Source: DASXQK01 sp963724385 (GTDB lineage: Bacteria > Pseudomonadota > Alphaproteobacteria > Dongiales > Dongiaceae). From it: a stretch of 64,000 nucleotides of DNA. The first letter of the stretch is position 1. Each line of letters starts with the position of its first letter. The stretch covers positions 1,736,001-1,800,000 of the forward strand of contig CAVRUJ010000001.1 of the NCBI GenBank assembly GCA_963724385.1. Reading direction: 5' to 3'. Below the pieces are notes generated by a model that searched no databases, was not told the DNA's origin, and worked only from the letters and a program-made list of their open reading frames with translations. Position numbers and translations under genes: made by a program. Shown here one piece after another: positions 24,260 through 32,175 of the stretch.

Positions 24260-26789
24260 TGCCCTTCTCCTTCACAGGCAGTGCAAAACAGAACTTGGCG
24301 CCGTCGTTGAGCTTTCCCTCGGCCCAGACGCGCCCGCCATGTCGCGCCACGATCCGCTTGACGATGGCAAGGCCGATTCCAGTGCCGGGGAACTCCGCGG
24401 GCCCGTGCAGCCGCTGAAACACCCCGAACAGCTTGTCGACATATTGCATGTCAAAGCCGACGCCGTTGTCTTTGACGAAATAGACGGCTTCCGACCCTTC
24501 GATCCTTCCACCAACCTCGATGATCGCCTCGGGCTTGGGGCCGGTAAACTTGACGGCGTTGTCGATGAGGTTGGTCCATACCCGCTGGAGCATTGGACCG
24601 TCGCCTCGGGCATGGGGCATTGAATTGATCCCGAACTTGAGGTTGCGCCCCGCCATGGCCGGCTCGAGCTCATCCAACGCAGATCGGGCGAGCGCCTCCA
24701 TATCAACGTCGGCCAAAGTCATTTGCTGCCGGCCGGTTCGGGAGAAAGCAAGGATATCGTCGATCAAGCGAGCCATCTTGGTAGTCGCGTCTCGCACCAC
24801 CCCCACGATGCGCTTGCCTTCGTCGTCGAGCTTGCTCCCGTAGTCTTCCACAAGGATCCGGGAGAACCCATCGATTGCTCTGAGCGGTGTCCGCAGATCA
24901 TGCGAGACCGAATACGAAAAGGCTTCCAGTTCCTTGTTCGCCTCCTCGAGTTGGGCAGTGCGGTCGCGCACGCGCTGCTCCAGCTGGGCGTTGAGCGTGC
25001 GGATTTCCTGTTCCGCCCGCTTCCGCTCCGTGATATCGCGCGCTGCCGCGAAGACACCGGCCATGGCGCCGGCCGGATCGCGATAAATGCTGGCGTTATA
25101 GAGGACATCGGTGACCTTGCCGCAGGCATGACGAATGGCCAGCGGGTAGTCGGTCACCGAGACGGCGGACAGGACCTTCTTGTAGCCCTCCCGTGCCTTG
25201 TCCGGTTCCGTGAAGTAGTCGGCGAAGTCCGTCCCGATCAACTGGCCCCTCGATCGCCCTGTTGCGTCTTCCGTCGCCTTGTTGACGTTGGTGATCTTGC
25301 CTTCCGCGCTGATCGTAACCAGCGGGTCGAGACTCGCTTCCAGAAGGCTGCGGGCGTAAAGGGAAGCGCGCCGCAATTCCTGCTCTGCCGCCAGTTGTGC
25401 GTCTTTGGTGCGCAGGGCCGCCGTCGCATACGCAAGATCGTCGGCAAGCTCGGTCAGGAGGCGAATCTCCTCCGCGTCGAACGCATCGGGCTCTCCCGCA
25501 TAGACCATCAGAGCGCCATAGACTCTGCCATCGGCCTTGAGCGGCAGTGTCGCGGACGAGCGATAGCCCTTCTCCATGGCGCGCCGGCGCCATGGATCGA
25601 AGTCAGGAGCGGTCTCAGTATCGCGGGCTATGACTGCTTGGCCTGAGCGAATGGCAATGCCGGTCGGACCTCGGCCGCGCTCATCTTCCCCCCAGGTGAT
25701 ATCTGCATGCTCGACGTAGTCGCCGCCGGTCCCGGCGTAGGCCATCGGCCGCACAGACTTTTCTTTGTCTGTTTGGGCATAGCCGACCCAGGCAAGCTTA
25801 AAGCCGCCGATCCCGACTATCGTCTTGCATATGTCAAGCAGCAGACGATTCTCGTCGGTCGCATGAATAACGACATTGTTGCAGGCGTTAAGCATGTTGA
25901 GAGCGCGAAGTGCCCGGCCCCGCGACTCCTCTGCCCGCTTGCGGGCTGTGACGTTACGGGCGGCTGCGAAGACACCAGCCACTTCTCCCGCTTCATCGCG
26001 ATAGACGCTGGCGTTGTAGAGGACGTCCATGACGGCGCCAGATCGGTGCCGAAGGGACAGCGGATAGTCGGCAACCTGACCCTTGGCGAAGGCTTCCTGA
26101 TAACCCAGCCGAGCCTTCTCCGGCTCGGTGAAATAGTCGGCAAAGTCGGTGCCGATGAGCCTGTCTCGGGTTATGCCGGTCGCCTGGACAGTGGCGTCGT
26201 TTACATCGGTGATCTTGCCCTTGGCGCTGATCGTGACCAGCGGATCCAGGCTTGCCTCGATAAGGCTTCGGGCATAGTGAGCTGCGGCAGTGGTCACTCC
26301 TTCCGCACGCCTGCGATCGGTGATGTCTCGGGCCACCGTGGATATGCCGACGAGGGAACCGGCAGAGTCCAGGATCGGAGAGAGTGTCACTGAAACATCG
26401 ACACGCCGGCCTGGTTTGGTGATGCGCTCTGTTTCGTAGTGCTCAACAACTTCGCCGCGGCGGATTCTGCTGATGAGCTGGGCTACCTCATTCTTTCGCG
26501 GAGGCGGCGCGAGAACATCGATATTGCGTCCCAGCATCTCCTTTGCGGTGTAACCGTAGAGCTCTTCCGCGCCCTTGTTCCAAGATGTCACGACCCCGTC
26601 GAGGTTCTTGCCGATGATGGCGTCGTGGGCGCCCTCTACGAGAGAAGCAAGGGCCTGATATCTCGCGTTGCTGGTCTCGAGCTCGCGGGTCAGCTCCCGG
26701 ACGCGTCCTTCAGGGGCAGCGAGTCCCTTGCTGCGCCCGGAACTCCGGTGCTGTTGCGGTCCCTTCGGCCTGTTTCGATCGAGGGTCAA
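24252..26789 (-). CDS. Cytoplasmic PAS-PAS-GAF-PAS histidine kinase
   Basis: 845 residues. The TTG start at 26789 is supported by AGGAGA 6 bases upstream. Order: coiled coil (about 28-45), PAS (about 47-170), PAS (175-295), GAF (300-455), PAS (470-590), coiled coil, HisKA with H630 (FSYSVSHDLRTPLRAIDGFS), HATPase (NLIDNAVKFTG, VKDNGVGFDM, GTGIGLAIV). No membrane segments, so it senses a cytoplasmic or diffusible cue. The second and third PAS repeats are near copies of each other (ITxVNxATxxxTG; TDFADYFTEPxKAR). It overlaps the response regulator gene and likely phosphorylates it and the HD-GYP receiver. Confidence 0.9.
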   Translation of the reverse strand: MTLDRNRPKGPQQHRSSGRSKGLAAPEGRVRELTRELETSNARYQALASLVEGAHDAIIGKNLDGVVTSWNKGAEELYGYTAKEMLGRNIDVLAPPPRKNEVAQLISRIRRGEVVEHYETERITKPGRRVDVSVTLSPILDSAGSLVGISTVARDITDRRRAEGVTTAAAHYARSLIEASLDPLVTISAKGKITDVNDATVQATGITRDRLIGTDFADYFTEPEKARLGYQEAFAKGQVADYPLSLRHRSGAVMDVLYNASVYRDEAGEVAGVFAAARNVTARKRAEESRGRALRALNMLNACNNVVIHATDENRLLLDICKTIVGIGGFKLAWVGYAQTDKEKSVRPMAYAGTGGDYVEHADITWGEDERGRGPTGIAIRSGQAVIARDTETAPDFDPWRRRAMEKGYRSSATLPLKADGRVYGALMVYAGEPDAFDAEEIRLLTELADDLAYATAALRTKDAQLAAEQELRRASLYARSLLEASLDPLVTISAEGKITNVNKATEDATGRSRGQLIGTDFADYFTEPDKAREGYKKVLSAVSVTDYPLAIRHACGKVTDVLYNASIYRDPAGAMAGVFAAARDITERKRAEQEIRTLNAQLEQRVRDRTAQLEEANKELEAFSYSVSHDLRTPLRAIDGFSRILVEDYGSKLDDEGKRIVGVVRDATTKMARLIDDILAFSRTGRQQMTLADVDMEALARSALDELEPAMAGRNLKFGINSMPHARGDGPMLQRVWTNLIDNAVKFTGPKPEAIIEVGGRIEGSEAVYFVKDNGVGFDMQYVDKLFGVFQRLHGPAEFPGTGIGLAIVKRIVARHGGRVWAEGKLNDGAKFCFALPVKEKGNA

Positions 26790-27133
26790 CCGTGTCTCCT
26801 AAGTCTCCAGGAGGCCACGAGGCCTCGTGGCAACGGCATTCCGCGCCCGCGCTAGCGCGGCTGGCGGGGCGTGGGCGACCCCTGGAGCTCTGCGATTGCG
26901 GTCGCCATTGCCACCTTTGCGCTTATCGCCCCGCCTCGACGGCTCGGCGTCACTGTGAGCTCAGAGCAAAATCCACCAAATACATTGATGCCACGGGTAT
27001 TGGCGGGGGCCTTGATCTGCATCAAGAATCTCGCTGAGCTTCTATTCGAGCCCCGCAGCTTCGCTTCGCCGGCGAGCCTGCCGGCGGCGATGCAGCATCC
27101 TATGGTCGTCGGCGAAACTTAGAAAAGCCCAGC
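26790..27133. other. Intergenic stretch, no gene seen
   Basis: 344 bp upstream of the kinase operon. Only overlapping short frames without family resemblance or good ribosome-binding sites. It presumably holds the operon promoter; I cannot place it. Confidence 0.4.
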
Positions 27134-27301
27134 CTACGGGCCGGGCCGGCGCCGGCACCTCATGATCAACAGCACGATTGCCGCCATGGCGCCGAAGGAT
27201 GCTACGCCCGGGTTATGAAGCTCTTCGCCAATGCGACGAGCTGTGAGCATGACCAAGAAGCTCAAGACAGGATCGCCAAATAGAAATTGTTGCTCCCACA
27301 C
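27134..27301 (-). pseudogene. Small membrane-protein remnant related to 36587-36892
   Basis: A 55-codon GTG-initiated frame with two hydrophobic segments (FGDPVLSFLVMLTA and GVASFGAMAAIVLLIMR) ending in CRRRPGP. The last 25 residues resemble the C-terminus of the membrane protein at 36587-36892 (GPSFGVTAAIALLIVRRGRR), and the nucleotide similarity is visible as GATTGCCGCC-TG-CGCCGAAGGATG. Probably a decayed 3' copy. The 163 bp between it and the lipoprotein gene show nothing else. Confidence 0.4.
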
Positions 27302-27464
27302 TCGAGCCGGGTCGTCGCCGTCGCCAGGCAGACGGACCTGGCCACGCGAATTAGGGCCAGGACAGGGCGTCGGACGAACTCCAGAACGGCTTTGAGGTCA
27401 AACCTGTCGGACTTGGGTAGCGCCGCACCCTTGTTTCGCTGTGGCCGCGCCTATTGTTGCGGCC

Positions 27465-27656
27465 CTAGAAGCCGGAGCCATTGTCGATATTGGTGTAAGA
27501 AGGGCCAAAGCTGTCGCTGGTGCCGTAGGTGGGTGGGCTGCCAAGGTTAGAATTATAGGAGTAACTGGGGGAGCCATTAGTTTCGGCATTCTGCGCACAT
27601 CCTGCGATACCAAGGCTTAGGAGCAATGTGCTGAGGAATGCCATTAGCGTTTTCAT
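27465..27656 (-). CDS. Small lipoprotein
   Basis: 63 residues. The signal MKTLMAFLSTLLLSLGIAGC ends in a lipobox (GIAGC), so C20 should be lipidated. The mature part is Ser/Asn/Tyr/Gly-rich (SPSYSYNSNLGSPPTYGTSD) and likely unstructured. GGAGG is well placed before the ATG. It lies upstream of the pseudopilin genes but on the other strand. Confidence 0.65.
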   Translation of the reverse strand: MKTLMAFLSTLLLSLGIAGCAQNAETNGSPSYSYNSNLGSPPTYGTSDSFGPSYTNIDNGSGF

Positions 27657-27969
27657 GGTGAGCCTCCGTCTAACGGGCTCAATGCCGGTGATTGCCCGAC
27701 AAGACGCCGGTCAGCTTGTTTCGGCTTCATTTTGATGATCCGCAGCCGAGTGTTTAAGTCACTCTATGCTGATCTGAAGAAATACATGGGTATTGCTCTC
27801 TGCTTTCACAATGGGAAAGTTGTGCGTCGTCAAAGTTCCAAGCTGGGTATGATCGGGCACCGCGAGGGCCGGCTGCCGTGGCCGGCGGTTGCGCCACGAC
27901 CGCGCGTGGCGCGGTTGCTGGTGAAGGCGTGGGGCGACGGGAGATCGACGCGAGCAGGCGCCCGCAACT

Positions 27970-28383
27970 GGGGCGTGGACTCATAAGCGCGCAGCCAAAG
28001 GCGGATCGAAGCAAGCTTGATGAAGGCGCAATAGTTGGCGGCGAGTTTGTCGTAGCGGGTGGCGATGCGCCGGCATTGCTTGATCTTGTTGAAGAACCGC
28101 GCCGCCAGGGTGCGCGCCCGATAGAGATGAGGACTGAAGCAGATGGGGCTCCTGCGGTTCACCTTCCGGGGCATGTTGGCCCAAGCACCCTGCTGGTTGA
28201 CGAACGCCCTGATCCGGTCGGCCATCGTAGCCAAGGTCAGCCAACACCACTGTGCGCGGTCGCAGTCCGGCCAGAAGCACGGGGCAGAGCCGATTGTCAT
28301 GTGCCTCGCCCGGCGTGAGGCTGAGGCGCACCGCCAGTCCGTCCGCGTCGACAACGGCATGAACCTTACTGGTCACAAGGATC
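27970..28383 (-). mobile_element. IS5-family transposase remnant, 5'-truncated and frameshifted
   Basis: C-terminal half of an IS5-family (IS427-like) DDE transposase. It starts abruptly at TSKVHAVVDADGLAVRLSLT and keeps TPGEAHDN and VLADLGYD. One extra base near 28226 shifts the rest into another frame: ADRIRAFVNQQGAWANMPRK, HLYRARTLAARFFNKIKQCR, RIATRYDKLAANYCAFIKLA, and an end in LRAYEST. The sequence upstream of about 28383 is unrelated. It cannot encode an active transposase. A shorter piece of the same end lies at 50102-50211. Confidence 0.8.
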
Positions 28384-28850
28384 GCCAAAGCTAGCGATAG
28401 TAACAAGAGGACGCAGAGACTCCTGAGCCATTTCTGCCGCTGAATAGTCTTATTTACGAACAGGGTCTTGATTTTCCTGTTCAATTCACAATATCCGGAC
28501 TTAGATCGTGTTCCGGCCATCGCCGGACACCACGCGCGATCAGATATTTGGCTGAGGCTAAAGGCCGCCAGGATGTGCGGCATTCATGATCAGGCGGCTA
28601 GTTGAAGGATTTACACCCAGATTTAGGCGAGCCCGATCGTTGCCGGATGGTTCGCTTGCCCTTGGCGCAATCGTAGCCTCTGGCGACAGCGTCTTTTCCC
28701 ATTTTCAGCCTCCACGGCTCGACCGGCGTCATTCGAGGGACTCTCCGTTCAGGAAGCTCTCGATGTGTGAGCGGCCCCGAATCTTCGACCGGTCGGTGCA
28801 GCAGACGGCCGGCCTGTCCGAAAGCAAAGTGGAAGTGGAGGTCATCTGAC
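28384..28850. other. Intergenic stretch beyond the IS breakpoint
   Basis: 467 bp between the IS remnant and the first pseudopilin gene. Short frames on both strands lack family resemblance. The promoter of the pseudopilin operon should be near its right end. Confidence 0.4.
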
Positions 28851-29375
28851 ATGGCGCCAGGCCGTCAGCTGTGCGGGATGCTCGGTCGCTTACGCCGGGA
28901 CGGAAGGGGAGCCGCCATGCTTGAGTTCGCGCTTGTCGCGCCGCTCTTCTTCCTCCTCCTTTTCATGATCGTCGAAGAAAGTCTGTTCGTCTTCACTCAG
29001 TCCCAGCTGGACAATGCCGCCCGCGGTGCCGCTCGTTCAATGCTGATCGGAACCTTTCAGACTTCAGGCAAGGGTCTATCGGACTTCCAGAATGCGGTCT
29101 GCGGCGGAATTGTGGGAATGATTCCTTCCTGTGGCAGCAACATCCAAGTTTATGCCGACGCAGATGGAGTTGACCCCTCGAATCTCGCCGTCGCGAGCAG
29201 CAGCTATTGGAATGGGGCATCGGGCACCTTCAATGTAGGCGGCCCCTCCCAGTACATGGTTCTTCAGGTCGGGTACCAATTTCCCTACTTCATTCCGTGG
29301 TTTGCCAAGATCACCGGCGGGGGCAGCGCGTTGATCGTCTCCACATTGGTATTTCAGGTCGAGCCCTATCGATGA
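28851..29375 (+). CDS. TadE-like pseudopilin
   Basis: 174 residues from ATG 28851 (GGAGGT upstream). After a basic leader (GRLRRDGRGA) comes the TadE signature AAMLEFALVAPLFFLLLFMI, a prepilin-like segment with the conserved glutamate and one membrane helix. Next is ESLFVFTQSQLDNAARGAAR, also typical of TadE. The C-terminal domain is periplasmic with two cysteines. TadE-type proteins are processed by prepilin peptidase and assist Flp pilus assembly. First of three ORFs in a row; the next overlaps by 4 bp. Confidence 0.85.
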   Translation: MAPGRQLCGMLGRLRRDGRGAAMLEFALVAPLFFLLLFMIVEESLFVFTQSQLDNAARGAARSMLIGTFQTSGKGLSDFQNAVCGGIVGMIPSCGSNIQVYADADGVDPSNLAVASSSYWNGASGTFNVGGPSQYMVLQVGYQFPYFIPWFAKITGGGSALIVSTLVFQVEPYR

Positions 29376-29932
29376 TCCGCGGACGCATTCTACTGGCAAT
29401 GAAGCGCCTTGGGGCCAACTGCAAGGGTTTGGCGCTGGTGGAGTTCGCCCTCGTCGCGCCCCTCTTGATAGTTCTCTACCTGGGAACCATCGAGGGAACC
29501 AGCGCGGTGCGCGCCTATATGAAAGTCAATGCAGCGACCCAAGCCTACGCGGATCTTATCGCCAATCAGCCTTCCATCACCAAGTCGAGCCTGGCGCACT
29601 ACTGCTCCAGCGTGAAGCTGGTCATGACGCCTCTGGACGCGACGACGCTATCCATCGCTTCGGCGAGCGTAACCAACACGAATGGCGCTATCGCCCAGGA
29701 TTGGCACGACACGGGACAGTGCGGATCCGGCGTCGGCAGCATTGCCGGTCTTACGCTGGCCGCGGGGCTTACACCGTACAAGGGAGACAGTGCCATCGTA
29801 GTCAGCGCGAGTTACACCTATTCCTCGATCATTCGCCTTCTGCTGCCTGGGATCCAGACATTGACCGAAACGGCTGCCGCCCGCCCTCGCCAGAACTCGA
29901 CGGTCGACTGCGCCGACTGCCAGCAAAATTGA
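29372..29932 (+). CDS. TadE/TadF-like pseudopilin
   Basis: 186 residues; the ATG at 29372 overlaps the previous stop (ATGA). The signature CKGLALVEFALVAPLLIVLY carries the conserved glutamate at the start of the only membrane helix. The remaining domain is periplasmic, Ser/Thr/Ala-rich, with three or four cysteines (HYCSS, GQCGSG, DCADC). TadF-like by order. It is followed after 29 bp by the TadG-like gene. Confidence 0.8.
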   Translation: MIRGRILLAMKRLGANCKGLALVEFALVAPLLIVLYLGTIEGTSAVRAYMKVNAATQAYADLIANQPSITKSSLAHYCSSVKLVMTPLDATTLSIASASVTNTNGAIAQDWHDTGQCGSGVGSIAGLTLAAGLTPYKGDSAIVVSASYTYSSIIRLLLPGIQTLTETAAARPRQNSTVDCADCQQN

Positions 29933-29961
29933 ACCAGCCTGCTTCTGCAACCGAGGCCGAC

Positions 29962-31176
29962 ATGACCCCCTCACCCAAAGCGCAGTCCTTGCTACGGCGG
30001 TTCCTGCGGTACCGCCGTGGCAATGTGCTGATCATCACTGTGCTGATGACCACGGTCTTGATGTCCAGCGTGGGCATCGCCGTGGATTACGGCAGAATGG
30101 TGCATTTCAGGGACACGCTGCAAGGCGCAGTGGATGCCGCAGCCATCGCCGGGGCAACGGCATACGTCGGACCAGGCAAGAACAGCAGCAACGTCCTCTA
30201 TTCCGCTGTGGGGCAGAGCATTGCGATCGGCTACGTCAACCGCGCCGGTCTGCCGAAAATCATCGGCAACCTGAGCGTCACCGCCGCGCCGAGCGCGACC
30301 GCCGCCGGGTATTTCGTGCAAGTGAGTGCGACTGCGTCCATACCGGCGACCTTCCTTGCCATATGGAGGGATTCGCTGATCATCTCGGCAACCGCAACGG
30401 CGGAAAACGCGATTTTCAATATTCAGATCTCCGCCGCCGGCTGGAATTCCAATGCGTACGACCAGAATACCGTGTATTATTACATGTTCGATCCGAACAG
30501 TAACGTCATACCGAGCACGAGCGACTTGCATCCGCTGTTCAGCAATGCCCCCGGATTCAACAATCCCAGCACCATCAATCTCGCCGTTTCCGCGACCCAG
30601 CAGATAGCCTTCGCCTTCAAGAACATCACAGGCGGCAACACCGTCTATGCGAAGAACGGATATGGGGCGCAGCTGAACGATGTGCATTGGCTCTATTCCC
30701 CGTATCCCGAAAACCCCGACACCACTCACAACCTCACGACGCCCAATGCGGTGGCGTATCCGAATACGGTCGCGAACGCCGGCCACAACGGAGAGACATA
30801 TAGGCCGCCATCGAATTGCAGTCTCGAGATGACCACCGCAACGGCCACCATGGTGAGTTCGACGTCCACTCCGCCTGTTGCGCCCGCCGGCGGGCTGCCG
30901 GCCGGCAACACCGGCAATTGCAACGACTCGCAAGCTTCGAACTCGAACTTCAACGCCACGAAGGCTCTGTCGGCACCCAGCTGTTCCACCCTCAATTCAA
31001 CCCATACCACGGGCACGGGAAAGACCGTGGTTACGACCTACATCTACACATACGCGCAATTCAATTGGAACGACATGGGTGGCGGCACAGACGACTATGA
31101 CTACAATGACGGCGTGTACTACATGAGCTGCCCGTCGCCAAATGGAGCGGCGAACGTCGTCACTCTCACTCAATAG
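29962..31176 (+). CDS. TadG-like protein
   Basis: 404 residues from ATG 29962. The N-terminus fits the TadG-like domain: basic FLRYRRGNVLIITVLMTTVL then GIAVDYGRMVHFRDTLQGAV and DAAAIAGATA. The C-terminal 250 residues are Asn/Thr/Ser/Tyr-rich and extracytoplasmic, with an aromatic Asp-rich tail (GGGTDDYDYNDGVYYMSC) and several cysteines. No von Willebrand A domain is evident, unlike longer TadG proteins. No ATPase, secretin or prepilin peptidase lies nearby, so the trio depends on a machine encoded elsewhere. Confidence 0.8.
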   Translation: MTPSPKAQSLLRRFLRYRRGNVLIITVLMTTVLMSSVGIAVDYGRMVHFRDTLQGAVDAAAIAGATAYVGPGKNSSNVLYSAVGQSIAIGYVNRAGLPKIIGNLSVTAAPSATAAGYFVQVSATASIPATFLAIWRDSLIISATATAENAIFNIQISAAGWNSNAYDQNTVYYYMFDPNSNVIPSTSDLHPLFSNAPGFNNPSTINLAVSATQQIAFAFKNITGGNTVYAKNGYGAQLNDVHWLYSPYPENPDTTHNLTTPNAVAYPNTVANAGHNGETYRPPSNCSLEMTTATATMVSSTSTPPVAPAGGLPAGNTGNCNDSQASNSNFNATKALSAPSCSTLNSTHTTGTGKTVVTTYIYTYAQFNWNDMGGGTDDYDYNDGVYYMSCPSPNGAANVVTLTQ

Positions 31177-31259
31177 CGGCCATTCTCCGCCAAACTGACG
31201 ATTCGAGGGCCGTCAGGGGCCCCTCCATGTTCGAGGCCGGCCGGCATGTGGTCTCCGCC

Positions 31260-31325
31260 CCGACCGGACCTAAGGGACAGATCGCGAAATCGACGCGATT
31301 GACCCCAAGTGGGCATGCGATGCAT
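31260..31325. repeat. Dispersed intergenic repeat, copy 1
   Basis: Contains GACCTAAGG, ATCGCGAAATCGACG and TGACCC in the same order as 50275-50332. About 50 bp long and imperfect. Possible relic of a mobile or regulatory element. Confidence 0.45.
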
Positions 31326-31427
31326 CCGGCCGGCTTGGATCCTGGCCGCCCCATCGCTGACACGCTGCGAAGCACTCTGCCCCAGACAGAGTGATCGGAC
31401 ATCATGCATCTGAGCCGAGAAGGCGAA

Positions 31428-31679
31428 CTACGAACTGGAAGCCGGTGATTTCCCGGAGGCAGGGGTCGCTAGGGATCTTCTGCCTTGTTGAGCAGGCTCC
31501 AGAGTCTGCCGGGGAAGCTCGCCTTCCCCGAGGCCAGCCGCTGCTTCCACGATCGCCACGATGGAATCCAAATAGCTTGCCATGTCCAAGTTATAGCGAC
31601 CTATGAGGTCGCTTTCCCTTTCGCTGCAGCGCAATCGATACGAAGCGGCCAGGTCCCGCAGCTTCCGAGTATCCGTCAT
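31428..31679 (-). CDS. Small conserved protein, paralogue of 19745-19951
   Basis: 83 residues. The first 45 (MTDTRKLRDLAASYRLRCSE; IGRYNLDMASYLDSIVAIVE) match the small protein at 19745. The C-terminus is longer, Pro/Ser/Arg-rich and not conserved. No domain known; the shared part looks like a helical pair. It is divergent from the PAS-HD-GYP gene at 32176, about 500 bp away. No strong ribosome-binding site is visible. Confidence 0.6.
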   Translation of the reverse strand: MTDTRKLRDLAASYRLRCSERESDLIGRYNLDMASYLDSIVAIVEAAAGLGEGELPRQTLEPAQQGRRSLATPASGKSPASSS

Positions 31680-32175
31680 TCGTGAGCCCCTTAAGCCAAT
31701 CGTCCTACAATTTGCGTCTTGTTAACCATTGTGGAAGCTTCGCCCCATGATCTGGATCAATCCAATCCTTTGTGTGCGACATGGAGCCGCATCGGATGCT
31801 GGAAGATCGCCCCGCCCAACGGCTTCCAAGCCAGATCCTGTGCCGGATTCATACAATTGTAATCAATACGCGGGCGCCCTATTGTACCTTTAGATTTAGG
31901 CATACTAGCCGCCTGTCCAGGTACTGGCTGCGGTTGATCATAGTCTATCCACAGGCGGCCGCCGCCGGCCCCACATAAGCTCCAAGCGCCGGCGAAGGAA
32001 GGCTGCGATTTGTTCCAAGCCTGCGCTCCAAATCTGCCGACCTATGTGAGCCGAAATTTTGCGGCTAGGAACGCGGACATTCGCGTGCAAGGCATTGCGC
32101 GGGATGTGGAGTGCTTGCTCAAGAGAATGCGCAGGAGCAGAGCCACCGTCGGCGTGAACATCCAAAAGCGCGGTC
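31680..32175. other. Divergent intergenic region
   Basis: 496 bp between the small protein gene and the PAS-HD-GYP gene, less GC-rich around 31690-31940. Only short unconvincing frames. Presumed to contain both promoters. Confidence 0.4.

Noticed and set aside
28851..31176. Complete Tad/Flp pilus locus
   Set aside because: Only pseudopilin-type genes are present; no ATPase, secretin, platform or peptidase.
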